From positions 32,811-96,810 of the IMG/VR virus record IMGVR_UViG_3300028024_000105: DNA of 64,000 nucleotides. The stretch is one strand, 5' to 3'. The stretch comes from a virus. The translations under genes were made by a program, and so were the position numbers. Under the pieces are notes generated by a model that had not been told where the DNA came from, did no database searches, and was given only the letters and a program-made list of their open reading frames with translations. Positions 44,245 through 52,256 of this stretch are shown piece by piece (within the stretch, counting starts at the first letter, position 1; every line of letters starts with the position of its first letter).

Positions 44245-44649
44245 ATGAACACCATCGAAGCACCCAAGGAACTCACGTACGGACCGCACGAGGCGAAGGG
44301 TCGCCCCTTCCTGAAAGAGGGGACCTGGCTGTTCCTCATGGTCGGGGCCGACAAGTTCTACGCGAAGGTCAAACCCGAGGACGTCCAGAAGGCGCTCGCG
44401 GGAGAGATGTTCGAGGCACACCACGTCGTGACGGCCAGCATGCAGGGGCAGGGAATGCTCTTGGCGCCGCTCGTCGCGACGGTGGACCCCTGGTACATCA
44501 ACGGCACGCTGATCAGCGGGCTGTCGTTCATGCACCCGACGTCGGCCGCCAAGATGGACGACACGGTCTCGAAGGCGTTCAATCCGCCCACGATCATCAC
44601 CGCAAGAGCAACGGACATCCCCGTGACGGGCAAGATCCATCTGGGCTAG
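44245..44649 (+). CDS. Hypothetical protein
   Basis: A 134-residue protein, mixed alpha/beta, with a methionine-rich middle (ASMQGQGMLLAPLVATV) and a C-terminal ITARATDIPVTGKIHLG. Small gap to both neighbours in the virion operon. Function unknown. Confidence 0.55.
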   Translation: MNTIEAPKELTYGPHEAKGRPFLKEGTWLFLMVGADKFYAKVKPEDVQKALAGEMFEAHHVVTASMQGQGMLLAPLVATVDPWYINGTLISGLSFMHPTSAAKMDDTVSKAFNPPTIITARATDIPVTGKIHLG

Positions 44650-44652
44650 GCG

Positions 44653-45006
44653 ATGGTCGCGCCGCATTGGGTGGGTGGTCAAGTGGAGCTATTCCTTCGG
44701 TGGAAGGATCTCGAGTTCCCCGCGACCATCGACGCCGATGGGGATCTGCGGTTCCTTTGTCCGTGGTGCATGAACCGGATCGCTCTGCAGCCGCACGCCT
44801 TCAAGATTGAAGGGCAAGAGGTCCGGTCCACCGGCATTGTGACCTGCCGGGTCGACGAGTGCGGAGTCTGGTACGAGATCGTGCACGGGCGCTTCGTGCT
44901 GTGGGAGCCGCTCGGATGCGACATGTGGCTGCGACATCGCCAGTGGTACGCGCCGCAGCTAATTCACCCTGTTTGGAAAACGCGCAATGAGCGACGCAAA
45001 CGCTGA
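44653..45006 (+). CDS. Hypothetical zinc-binding protein
   Basis: A 117-residue protein with CPWC (about 36-39) and C-x5-C (CRVDEC, about 65-70), a possible zinc site, and a Trp-rich C-terminal half. Overlaps the next gene by 20 bases. Function unknown. Confidence 0.55.
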   Translation: MVAPHWVGGQVELFLRWKDLEFPATIDADGDLRFLCPWCMNRIALQPHAFKIEGQEVRSTGIVTCRVDECGVWYEIVHGRFVLWEPLGCDMWLRHRQWYAPQLIHPVWKTRNERRKR

Positions 45007-45271
45007 ACCCATCATCGACTTCACGCTCGAGAACACGGCCAAGCGCCGCATGCTCTACCTGAAGCGGCCGACCGGCGCCCCCATCCCTGTGGGGATGAAG
45101 TGGCACTGCGTCTGCGGCGCCGTGAACGTGATGAACGCGAACGAGAACCAGTATTGCACGCAGTGCGGGAGCCGCCTGCGCAATCAGGTGAACGACAACG
45201 CGCAGAACGGATACTTCACCACGGTGGTCGTCACCCACTTCAACCTGGGCGTCCCGCCCCCGCGTCGCTGA
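44987..45271 (+). CDS. Zinc-ribbon protein
   Basis: A 94-residue protein with CVCG and CTQCG (about 42-45 and 59-63), a compact zinc ribbon, flanked by basic and beta segments. It starts inside the end of the previous gene and precedes the protease by a box B. Function unknown. Confidence 0.6.
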   Translation: MSDANAEPIIDFTLENTAKRRMLYLKRPTGAPIPVGMKWHCVCGAVNVMNANENQYCTQCGSRLRNQVNDNAQNGYFTTVVVTHFNLGVPPPRR

Positions 45272-45280
45272 CGCGGTGTG

Positions 45281-45292
45281 TTGTCCAAGTAA
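45281..45292 (+). promoter_or_regulatory. Box B promoter-like element within an inverted repeat
   Basis: TTGTCCAAGTAA. GTGTTGTCC (45278-45286) and GGACAACAC (45301-45309) form a perfect 9-bp inverted repeat ending right at the ATG of the protease gene. Confidence 0.6.
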
Positions 45293-45309
45293 GTAGGACG
45301 GGACAACAC

Positions 45310-45909
45310 ATGACGACCCCCAAGAAGCCGATGTCGCACGCAGAGCAGTATTGCGTCGACCACATCATGAAGGACAAAGCCGGGAAGGCTTACCCCTTCG
45401 ACCAGTGCCTGATCGACCGCAAGGCCGACGGCTACTCCGACGAGAGCGCGCAGCGCATCTGCGGCGCCATCAAGGCGGGCACGGTCCACAAGAGCGCAGG
45501 CGGCACATTCACCACGGAGAAGCAGGCCGACGGCAGCCTCAGATGGGCCGCCGACTTCGAGTTCGCCAAGAAGGTCGACGAGGAACACCTGGTCTACGGG
45601 ATCGTCTACGAACCCGACGTCATCGACGCTCAGGATGACTCGGCAGGCGCCGCCGACATCGAGAAGGCCGCCCACAATTTCATGATCAACTCCCAGCGAG
45701 TGAAGATCATGCACAAGGAGAACGCCGGGCCGCGCGTCTCCATCGTCGAGTCGTACATCGCGCACGACACCTTCCGTCTGGGCGACCAGATGATTCGAAA
45801 AGGCTCCTGGGTTCTCGTGGTCAAGATCCACGACGAGGCCCTGTGGCAGCAGGTCAAGAAGGGCGACCTGACCGGATTCAGCATGGGCGGAAGAGCGCGC
45901 GCTGCGTAG
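45310..45909 (+). CDS. XkdF-type prohead protease
   Basis: A 199-residue protein. Residues about 75-199 match the XkdF phage serine protease domain: LVYGIVYEPDVIDAQDDSAGAADIEKAAHNFM, MHKENAGPRVSIVESYIA, IRKGSWVLVVKIHDEALWQQVKKGDLTGFSMGG. The first 70 residues (YPFDQCLIDRKADGYSDESAQRICGAIK) are an extra helical Cys-containing unit. It should mature the procapsid by cleaving the scaffold and capsid N-termini. The ATG lies at the end of an inverted repeat containing a box B, without a ribosome site. Confidence 0.85.
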   Translation: MTTPKKPMSHAEQYCVDHIMKDKAGKAYPFDQCLIDRKADGYSDESAQRICGAIKAGTVHKSAGGTFTTEKQADGSLRWAADFEFAKKVDEEHLVYGIVYEPDVIDAQDDSAGAADIEKAAHNFMINSQRVKIMHKENAGPRVSIVESYIAHDTFRLGDQMIRKGSWVLVVKIHDEALWQQVKKGDLTGFSMGGRARAA

Positions 45910-45924
45910 TGCGTTTCGAGTTCC

Positions 45925-45940
45925 GCTGTCCAAGAGAGTG
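45925..45940 (+). promoter_or_regulatory. Box B promoter-like element
   Basis: GTTTCGAGTTCCGCTGTCC then AAGAGAGTG. The upstream GTTTCGAGTT is almost the same as at 49347. Confidence 0.65.
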
Positions 45941-45956
45941 TACGCGAGAGAAACCT

Positions 45957-46382
45957 ATGCGGCTCACCGACATCGAAGTGGAAGAAGTCAGCCTTGTGGA
46001 CAAGGCGGCGAACAAAAAGAAGTTCGCGTTCTATAAGAGCGACACCGCAGAGGAAAAGAAGGCGGCGGAAGAGAAAGCCGCAGCCGAGGCGAAGGCCAAG
46101 AAGGATGCGGAGGACGCGGCAGCCAAGAAGGCCGCCGACGAAGCCGCAGCCGCGAAAGCGAAGGCGGAAGCCGACGCAAAGGCCAAGGCCGAATCGGAAG
46201 CCAAGGCGAAAGCAGAGGCCGACAAGAAGGCGGCGGAAGAGAAAGCCGCAGCCGAGGCGAAGGCCGTTCAGGAAGACGCCGAGAAGAACCGCAAGGCAGC
46301 GGCCGACGAGGCGGAAGCCAAGGAGCTGGCAGAGCTGATCGCCAGTCAGAAGGAAACACTCGACCTGCTCGCGCAGGTCTAA
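45957..46382 (+). CDS. Scaffold-like coiled-coil protein
   Basis: A 141-residue protein. It begins with IEVEEVSLVDKAANKKKFAFYK, the phrase that usually ends XkdF-like protease/scaffold polyproteins, then about 100 residues of Ala/Lys/Glu repeats predicted as one long coiled coil, and an ELIASQKETLDLLAQV tail. Position between protease and capsid and composition fit a scaffolding protein. Two 24-base segments in the coil are repeated, showing recent internal duplication. Confidence 0.75.
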   Translation: MRLTDIEVEEVSLVDKAANKKKFAFYKSDTAEEKKAAEEKAAAEAKAKKDAEDAAAKKAADEAAAAKAKAEADAKAKAESEAKAKAEADKKAAEEKAAAEAKAVQEDAEKNRKAAADEAEAKELAELIASQKETLDLLAQV

Positions 46383-46485
46383 CGCGCCCCTTTCATCGAC
46401 ACCACATCGAACTAGCCGACCTATCGCCGCACACGTTGTGCTGCACGGCCTTGGAGTCTTCAGCAAGTACAGAACGAGAATTGCC

Positions 46486-47829
46486 ATGGGCAACACGAAG
46501 CTCCGGGCGGACGCGGCGGCCAACAACGAGGCCATCAAGAAAATGATCGCCGACAAGGCGACGCAGGGCATGACCAAAGACCAGTTCGAGAAGGAGCTGG
46601 ACAAGCGCATGGCCGACGAGCGTCAGCGCACGCTCGGCGAGATGCGGAAGGGCCAGTACCACCCCGACCTGGTCCGCAACCCGGACAAGTTCGAGAACCT
46701 CGAGATCCTGATGGAGAAGTCGGATCGGGGCGACGTGGTCGAGTTCCAGAAGTGGAACGACGACATCGTCATCCTGTCCAGCCTCCTGAAGGTGCATCCG
46801 CAGGAGCTGAAGCACTTCAAGAAGTACGCCCCGAAGTTCAAGGGCAACGGCTCGTCCGAGATGGCGAAGGCCATGGCGGCGCAGACCGCGTCGCAGGGCC
46901 TGGAGTGGATTCCGACGGACTTCTCCACCGACCTGTTCGACCAGTACCACCTTCTGACGAAGGTGGCCGACCTGTTCGACGAGGTCAACATGCCGTCGAA
47001 CCCCTACAAGCTGCCGTTCGAAGGCGACGACCCCGACACGGTCCTGGGGCACGAGTACAACGACGGCGACACGTCCGAGATCGCGTCCGATGACGCGGGC
47101 ACGGGCAACAACACGATGACCGCCGTGAAGCTGACGACCCGCGTCAACTTCTCGGAGGAGCTGACGGAGGATTCGATCATCCCCGTCCTGCCCATCATCA
47201 AGAAGAAGATGGTCCGCTCCATGGCCATGGGCGTCGAGAGCGCGCTCCTGAACGGCGACACCACGTCGCCCCATCAGGACGTCGACACCACGTCCGCGAC
47301 CGACGTGCGGAAGGCGTGGAAGGGGCTGCGCAAGCTGTCCCAGACCGCCAACGACACGACCCTGACGGCGGTCCCGGCCATCACGGAGATCCGCGCCATG
47401 CTCGCCAAGATGGGCAAGTACGGCGTGAACCCCTCCGACCTGGTCTGGATCTGCGGCGTGAAGGGCTACCAGAAGCTGAAGGGCATGACCGAGGTCCTGA
47501 CGCAGGACAAGTACGGCCCCAAGGCCACCATCTTCAGCGGCCAGCTCGCGAGCCTCGACGGCATCCCCATCGTGGTCTCGGAGAAGCTCCGCGAAGACCT
47601 GAACGCGTCCGGCGTGCGGGACCTGACGACCCAGACGAAGGGCGTCCTGCTCCTGGCCCACCGGGGCTCGTTCCTGCGCGGCCTGCGCCGCCAGCTCACC
47701 GTCAAGCCCTGGATCGACCCGCGCACCGACGCGCAGTCGCTGATCCAGACGTGGCGCGGCTGCTTCATCGCGATGCGCGACGTCACGGCCGAGCCCATCG
47801 TGGTCAAGGGAGTCAACTGGGCGGTGTAA
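46486..47829 (+). CDS. Major capsid protein, HK97 fold
   Basis: A 447-residue protein. A helical N-terminal region (about 1-110, likely delta-domain removed by the protease) is followed by QGLEWIPTDFSTDLFDQYHLLTKVADLFDEVNMPSNPYKLPF, ALLNGDTTSPHQD, and WICGVKGYQKLKG...IPIVVSEKL...QSLIQTWRGCFIAMRDV, the spine, loop and P-domain order of HK97-type capsid proteins. ATG 46486 was chosen over an upstream in-frame ATG because of the GAG site and better N-terminus. A strong terminator follows. Confidence 0.88.
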   Translation: MGNTKLRADAAANNEAIKKMIADKATQGMTKDQFEKELDKRMADERQRTLGEMRKGQYHPDLVRNPDKFENLEILMEKSDRGDVVEFQKWNDDIVILSSLLKVHPQELKHFKKYAPKFKGNGSSEMAKAMAAQTASQGLEWIPTDFSTDLFDQYHLLTKVADLFDEVNMPSNPYKLPFEGDDPDTVLGHEYNDGDTSEIASDDAGTGNNTMTAVKLTTRVNFSEELTEDSIIPVLPIIKKKMVRSMAMGVESALLNGDTTSPHQDVDTTSATDVRKAWKGLRKLSQTANDTTLTAVPAITEIRAMLAKMGKYGVNPSDLVWICGVKGYQKLKGMTEVLTQDKYGPKATIFSGQLASLDGIPIVVSEKLREDLNASGVRDLTTQTKGVLLLAHRGSFLRGLRRQLTVKPWIDPRTDAQSLIQTWRGCFIAMRDVTAEPIVVKGVNWAV

Positions 47830-47858
47830 TCGCCGCCTGACCAGTACACGGCATCCAA

Positions 47859-47899
47859 GGGGTCCGGGGCAGAAGTTGCTCCGGACCCCTTTTCTTTTC
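47859..47899 (+). terminator. Rho-independent terminator
   Basis: GGGGTCCGG (47859-47867) pairs with CCGGACCCC (47881-47889), then TTTTCTTTTC. It directly follows the capsid gene and probably limits read-through of the most abundant mRNA. Confidence 0.88.
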
Positions 47900-47916
47900 A
47901 TCGAAGGACATCGAGC

Positions 47917-48714
47917 ATGGGAAAGCTCTACGCCTGCCTCAACGTTTATCAGGAAGAGCACCTTCTCCCTGACTGCCTGCGCTCCGTTCGCGAGAACCTC
48001 CCCGAAGCCGAGATCATCCTGATCGACGGCGCCTACGAATCCTGGATTCTGCAGGTCAAGGTTCAGGCCGCCATGGAGTACGCCGAGGGCCACGTCGAGC
48101 TGGCCGAGAGCATGCTCCGGTTCGTCTCCCCGATCTCGACCGACGCCACCATCCAGATCGCCAAGGACTTCAAGGTCGAGCACATCGTGATGCCGCAGAC
48201 GCAGTGCATGTGCGGCGGGAAGAAGACGCCGACCGGCTACTACGAGAAGGGCGCCTACCTGCCCTGGCCGTCGGAATGGCAGAAGCGCGCCCGCTTCTTC
48301 GACTTCGGACGGAACGGGGACTACTACTTCATCGTCGACGCCGACGAGCGGCTGCGTGGCAAGCCCGCGCCCCTGGTCGCCGACCACTACGCCGTGGTCC
48401 TGAAGCGCGACGACGACATCAGCCCCTACCCGGTGCACCGCGTCTTCAAGCACCGGCCCGGGATCAAGATGGAAGGCGCTCACATGGCGGTCTGGGCCAA
48501 CGAGCTGGTGCAGGACCCGGCGACCAAGGCCGACGTGATCAAGCCGGTCCTGATGCGGAAGGACGAGGCACCGATCCTGCAGGGCTGCCACTTCGACCAT
48601 CTCTTCGTCGGCCGCTACAAAGCCGATCAGGTCCGGACCCAAGCCAAGGGGGCGTACTACCGCAGGGGTCTGTCCAAGGAAGAGGAGAAGTTCCGCGCGG
48701 AACACGACATCTAA
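47917..48714 (+). CDS. Family 2-like glycosyltransferase
   Basis: A 265-residue protein. GT-A fold signs: LYACLNVYQEEHLLPDCLRSV at the N-terminus, AEIILIDGAYESW, and DYYFIVDADERL (about 137-148) with the metal-binding DxD-type DADE. A Cys-containing loop MPQTQCMCGGKK (about 90-101) is unusual. It sits between the capsid terminator and the connector genes, an odd place for an enzyme. It may glycosylate virion proteins, DNA or the host surface. Confidence 0.78.
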   Translation: MGKLYACLNVYQEEHLLPDCLRSVRENLPEAEIILIDGAYESWILQVKVQAAMEYAEGHVELAESMLRFVSPISTDATIQIAKDFKVEHIVMPQTQCMCGGKKTPTGYYEKGAYLPWPSEWQKRARFFDFGRNGDYYFIVDADERLRGKPAPLVADHYAVVLKRDDDISPYPVHRVFKHRPGIKMEGAHMAVWANELVQDPATKADVIKPVLMRKDEAPILQGCHFDHLFVGRYKADQVRTQAKGAYYRRGLSKEEEKFRAEHDI

Positions 48715-49247
48715 TGCCGCAGATCGAGATCAAGGTATTCGGGACTGAGGACCTGATCGCCAAGATCATGAAGCTGAAAGGCTTCACGGCGAGCCCGGGG
48801 TTTCAGGCACTGATGCATGAGGCAGGCGACGCGTACGTGATGCTCGCGATGCGCGACGTCCCCAAGCAGTCGCGCCTGCTCAAGAAGTCCATCGGCTACA
48901 CCGTCACGGGCGGCGCGCAGAACCCGACCCTTACCGTCGGCGTCGGCAACAACGACGTGAAGTACGCGTCCTACGTGGAGTACGGCACGAACCCGAGCGT
49001 CCGCACCGCGCGCATGAAGCGGTTCATGCACTGGTTTCAGGACGGCAGCGGGAAGACGATCCAGATCCCGACCGGTCTGAAAGGCGTCCCGCAGGGCGCC
49101 ATGTCGGTCTTCGCCCGGTCGGTGAACCACCCCGGCACGCCGCCGCGCCCGTTCTTCTTCAAGCACTTCCCCGTCATCCGCGCCCGCTTCATGCTGGAGC
49201 TGCAGAGGCTCCTGGAGGCGGAACTCAACAGCGGGCCGAAGGCGTAG
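48714..49247 (+). CDS. HK97 gp10-like head-tail/tail component
   Basis: A 177-residue protein starting in a TAATG overlap. Pattern typical of the gp10 family: IEIKVFGTEDLIAKI..., ALMHEAGDAYVMLAMRDVPKQSRLLKKSIGYTV, YASYVEYGT, PPRPFF, and a helical ARFMLELQRLLEAEL end. These proteins are needed for joining the tail to the head. Confidence 0.75.
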   Translation: MPQIEIKVFGTEDLIAKIMKLKGFTASPGFQALMHEAGDAYVMLAMRDVPKQSRLLKKSIGYTVTGGAQNPTLTVGVGNNDVKYASYVEYGTNPSVRTARMKRFMHWFQDGSGKTIQIPTGLKGVPQGAMSVFARSVNHPGTPPRPFFFKHFPVIRARFMLELQRLLEAELNSGPKA

Positions 49248-49293
49248 GCTCTCGAGAAATCTACCCATCTGACGTGCATGTTCTCGTTTGGAA

Positions 49294-49307
49294 CGGTCCA
49301 AGAGAGT
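49294..49307 (+). promoter_or_regulatory. Box B promoter-like element
   Basis: CGGTCCAAGAGAGT with TCGTTTGGAA upstream; an additional GTCCAAG follows at 49306. Confidence 0.55.
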
Positions 49308-49346
49308 CCAAGCCCAAATTCTAGCCCCGCCTGGTTTCGAGTTTCA

Positions 49347-49360
49347 CTGTCCAAGGTGTT
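49347..49360 (+). promoter_or_regulatory. Box B promoter-like element
   Basis: CTGTCCAAGGTGTT with GGTTTCGAGTTTCA upstream, matching the site at 45925. Confidence 0.65.
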
Positions 49361-49377
49361 GTAACGAGAGTGATACC

Positions 49378-49965
49378 ATGCCCTTGGATGAAGCCCTTGC
49401 CTGGACCAGCCGCGACGCGGTCAAGGCACACCTGAAGATCACGGCCACGGACCTGGACGACGAGATCGACACCAAGATCAACGAGGCGTCCCGGCTGCTG
49501 CAGAGCTTCATCGGGCATTCGCTCAAGACCGACACCTACACGGAATACTTTGATGGCGACTGCACGAACACACTTCTGGTGAGCAACTACCCCGTCCAGT
49601 CGGTCACGAGCATCCACGACGACACCGCACGGGTCTTCGGCGACGACAAGCTGATCGACTCCGGCGACTACGTGTTCGACTCCAACGAGAACGAGAACGT
49701 CGGCACGATTCGTCTGTTCAAGGGCCACGGCATCTTCTATCGCGGGGTCCAGAACATCAAGGTCGTCTACGTCGCAGGCTTCGACGAGGTTCCGGAAGAT
49801 GCCGAGCTGTCGTGCAAGCAGCTCGTCGCCTGGCTGATGAACCGCGCCGGGACCGAGGGCCAGACGTCGGCGTCGCTCGGCGGCAAGAGCGAGACCTACG
49901 AGATGGACGACATCCCCGAGTACATCAAGCGCGGCGTCCGGCGCTACAGAAAGATCGCCGCATAG
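49378..49965 (+). CDS. Head-tail connector (gp6-like)
   Basis: A 195-residue protein. LDEALAWTSRDAVKAHLKITATDLDDEIDTKINEASRLLQSFIGHSL is the N-terminal helical bundle of HK97 gp6/SPP1 gp15-type connectors, followed by NYPVQSVTSIHDD, IRLFKGHGIFYRGVQNIKVVYVAGFDEVPEDAELSCKQLVAWLMNR. The start used is the ATG behind GAGAG; the longer frame upstream lies in the box B region. Confidence 0.82.
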   Translation: MPLDEALAWTSRDAVKAHLKITATDLDDEIDTKINEASRLLQSFIGHSLKTDTYTEYFDGDCTNTLLVSNYPVQSVTSIHDDTARVFGDDKLIDSGDYVFDSNENENVGTIRLFKGHGIFYRGVQNIKVVYVAGFDEVPEDAELSCKQLVAWLMNRAGTEGQTSASLGGKSETYEMDDIPEYIKRGVRRYRKIAA

Positions 49966-49973
49966 GATACCCA

Positions 49974-50288
49974 ATGGAAGAGTACAGGCTAATTCGGCTT
50001 GCGAAGTTGGGCGCCAATCTCACCCCCGAAGAATGGTCCCAGTGGCGAGTTGTAGTAGAGAAATCGGTAAATGGAATTACGGCCGAGGCTTTGAAACTGC
50101 ATGGTACGGCTCGCCTACCACTGGCAGAGTTCCATAAAGATGGCGTACGACACCCCAATGCCTCAATCGAGTTTTACCCGACTCACGGAGAAATCAGGAA
50201 ATATCGACTTTTCTTGGGTGCGGACTTCACCAACACGATCATCACGCACGCCGAATTTGTAGAAGGCATCCGTCTGACTTTTTTATGA
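49974..50288 (+). CDS. Hypothetical protein, AT-rich gene
   Basis: A 104-residue protein (MEEYRLIRLAKLGANLTPEEW...). The gene is clearly more AT-rich than its neighbours, with codons such as AAA, ATT and TTA, so it may be a recent arrival placed between two connector genes. Its end overlaps the head-closure gene (TTTTTATGAG). Helical N-terminus, beta C-terminal part. No family recognised. Confidence 0.6.
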   Translation: MEEYRLIRLAKLGANLTPEEWSQWRVVVEKSVNGITAEALKLHGTARLPLAEFHKDGVRHPNASIEFYPTHGEIRKYRLFLGADFTNTIITHAEFVEGIRLTFL

Positions 50289-50638
50289 GTTTCCGCTCGC
50301 TGCACTTCATGAATCAGAAGGCCACGATCCTCCGGCCCAACCTGTCGGTGGACGTGACAACGATTCGCGACCGCATCCTGGACGGATACGGGACCGTGAA
50401 GGTCAACGTCCCGATCTACCTCGAGCCCGAGGGGAGCGACGTGGTCTTCCACGAGCAGCTTGGCCACCTGGGCGTGAACACCTTCGTCGGCTATCTGCCC
50501 GGCCAGACGAACGTGCTGGTCAACGACGTCCTGCTGATCGAGAGCGAATACTACGAAGTGCGCGGCGTATTGGACTACGGCCGACAGGGATTCCACGTCC
50601 GGGTCGACACCGTCAAGAAGAACTTCCATCGAGCATAA
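50285..50638 (+). CDS. Head-closure-like protein
   Basis: A 117-residue beta-rich protein with NQKATILRPNLSVDVTTIRDRILDGYGTVKVNVPIYLEP, VNTFVGYLPGQTNVLVNDVLLIESEYYEVRGVLDYG, the usual look of SPP1 gp16-type head-tail closure proteins (barrel with a DxLxxxxxYYxV segment). Position between gp6-like connector and tail completion genes supports it. Confidence 0.68.
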   Translation: MSFRSLHFMNQKATILRPNLSVDVTTIRDRILDGYGTVKVNVPIYLEPEGSDVVFHEQLGHLGVNTFVGYLPGQTNVLVNDVLLIESEYYEVRGVLDYGRQGFHVRVDTVKKNFHRA

Positions 50639-50641
50639 GCT

Positions 50642-51130
50642 ATGTCGGACATCATCCACCTTCAGGAAATCTGGGACGAGCTGGCGCGTCTGGCCGAGAC
50701 ACTGAAGGTCTCGCTCAGTCTCAAGGGCGTGTATCAGGGCGACTACGCCTTCCAGCCCACGGCCGGGATCTCGAACATGGTCAACGGCCTGTGGATTCAC
50801 CCCACGCCGGAGATGACCAGCGAGCCCGACGACCTACCCCGGCGCCTGATCCAGCGCTACCGCTTCCGCTTCGTCTACGTCCGGCGGATCAACCTGAACG
50901 AGAACCCCACCAAGCAGATCGTGGCCGAGATCAAGGCCCTGATCAACATGTACACGTCCAAGTTCGACCTGCCCGACATCACGAACATGCCCGCGCACGC
51001 GCAGGTCCTCTGGTGCAACATCGCGTCGGTCGACTTCCAGCCGCAGGAAGACGACTTCACCGCCGGGGTGGCGGCCGACCTGAAGGCGGTCGCCTTCCAG
51101 ATGGACTGCTTCGTCCGCACCCGCCGATAA
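50642..51130 (+). CDS. Tail completion / terminator-like protein
   Basis: A 162-residue protein: helical start (LQEIWDELARLAETLKVSL), GVYQGDYAFQPTAGISNMVNGLWIHPTPE, RFRFVYVRRINLNENPTKQIVAEIKALINMY. The alpha/beta pattern and place just before the tail tube fit a gpU-like tail terminator. Assignment mainly by order. Confidence 0.6.
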   Translation: MSDIIHLQEIWDELARLAETLKVSLSLKGVYQGDYAFQPTAGISNMVNGLWIHPTPEMTSEPDDLPRRLIQRYRFRFVYVRRINLNENPTKQIVAEIKALINMYTSKFDLPDITNMPAHAQVLWCNIASVDFQPQEDDFTAGVAADLKAVAFQMDCFVRTRR

Positions 51131-51164
51131 CCCGCCCTGCAGGCTGCAGGCGTTTCGGGGTCGA

Positions 51165-51180
51165 CCGGTCCAAGGGGATG
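51165..51180 (+). promoter_or_regulatory. Box B promoter-like element with mirrored copy
   Basis: CCGGTCCAAGGGGATG with GTTTCGG upstream. CCGGTCCAA (51165-51173) is repeated inverted as TTGGACCGG (51193-51201), the second arm abutting the tail tube ribosome site GGAG. Confidence 0.65.
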
Positions 51181-51209
51181 TCTAGACACACTTTGGACCG
51201 GAGTACCAC

Positions 51210-52190
51210 ATGGCGCAGAACGTCGGCCTTGGAATGCGGAGCTTCATCGGATTCGGCAAAGAATCCACGTGGGGCGTCCCCGTCACCCGCACCAACTTCA
51301 TCGAACTGATCTCGGAGAGCATTTCCAAGCAGGTCGGCCGGATCGAGTCCAACAGCATCCTCCGGCGCGGCGTTCGCAACACCCACGTGATCGCCGGGCA
51401 GATCGACGTCGCGGGCGACCTGGTCTTCGACGCCACCTACGGCGGCTGGCTCAAGCTGGCCGAGCAGGCGTTCGGCACCAAGGTCACGTCCCAGCCGGAC
51501 ATCACCAACGCGCCGTCGGCCTACCAGCACGTGTTCACCATCGCCGACACTCCTCCGGCCGGTCTGACGGTCGAGGTCTTCCGCGACTCCTCGCAGTTCG
51601 TCACGGAGCCCAACAAGAGCTTCGTCTATCGTGGCATGAAGGTCTCCAGCCTGGAGCTTTCGTGCGGCACGGACGAAATCCTGCGCGTCGCGTGCAACAT
51701 GATCGGCACCGACGAGACGCGCCAGTCCAAGTCGAGCGAGTCCTACTCCTCGAGTCGCGTGGCGGTCTACCATCAGGGCGTCGTGAAGTGGAACACGACC
51801 GACATCGAGGTCGGCCAGTTCTCCATCCGGATCGACAACGGCCTGGGCGCGCGGCCCAAGCTGGGGAGCCAGTACAGCCGCGAGCCGGTGCCCGAGAACA
51901 AGCTGGCCGTCACCGGGTCGTTCGAGATGGAGTTCGCGTCGTGGGAGCAGTACGACGACTTCTCGAACACGACCGAGCGGCAGTTCGAGGTCGAGTTCCT
52001 GGGCTCGCTGCTGGGCGGCACGATCTACGAGCAGATCAAGCTCGTGTGCCCGGTCTCCCTGCTCGACAACGTCCGCGTGCTCCTCGACAAGCCCGGCCGC
52101 GTCATGATCGGCGCCGACTTCAAGGCGTACCGGACCGACGTGGCCAACGAGGTCACGATGACCGTGCGCAACGCGGAATCCAGCGTGTAA
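51210..52190 (+). CDS. Major tail tube protein
   Basis: A 326-residue protein with the layout of long siphovirus tube proteins: RSFIGFGKESTWGVPVTRTNFIELISESISKQVGRIESNSILRRG, IAGQIDVAGDLVFDATYGGWLKLAEQAFG, then beta-rich repeats FVYRGMKVSSLELSCG and AVTGSFEMEFASWEQYDD. Its own box B and downstream terminator fit strong expression. Confidence 0.82.
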   Translation: MAQNVGLGMRSFIGFGKESTWGVPVTRTNFIELISESISKQVGRIESNSILRRGVRNTHVIAGQIDVAGDLVFDATYGGWLKLAEQAFGTKVTSQPDITNAPSAYQHVFTIADTPPAGLTVEVFRDSSQFVTEPNKSFVYRGMKVSSLELSCGTDEILRVACNMIGTDETRQSKSSESYSSSRVAVYHQGVVKWNTTDIEVGQFSIRIDNGLGARPKLGSQYSREPVPENKLAVTGSFEMEFASWEQYDDFSNTTERQFEVEFLGSLLGGTIYEQIKLVCPVSLLDNVRVLLDKPGRVMIGADFKAYRTDVANEVTMTVRNAESSV

Positions 52191-52198
52191 TCCCGCCA

Positions 52199-52240
52199 GC
52201 CCCTAGCGCTCACCCGGGCGCTAGGGGCTTGTGCTTTTGA
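52199..52240 (+). terminator. Terminator candidate
   Basis: GCCCCTAGCGC (52199-52209) pairs with GCGCTAGGGGC (52218-52228), then TTGTGCTTTTG: perfect 11-bp stem, interrupted T-run. Confidence 0.75.
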
Positions 52241-52256
52241 TGTGTGTGAGGATGCG

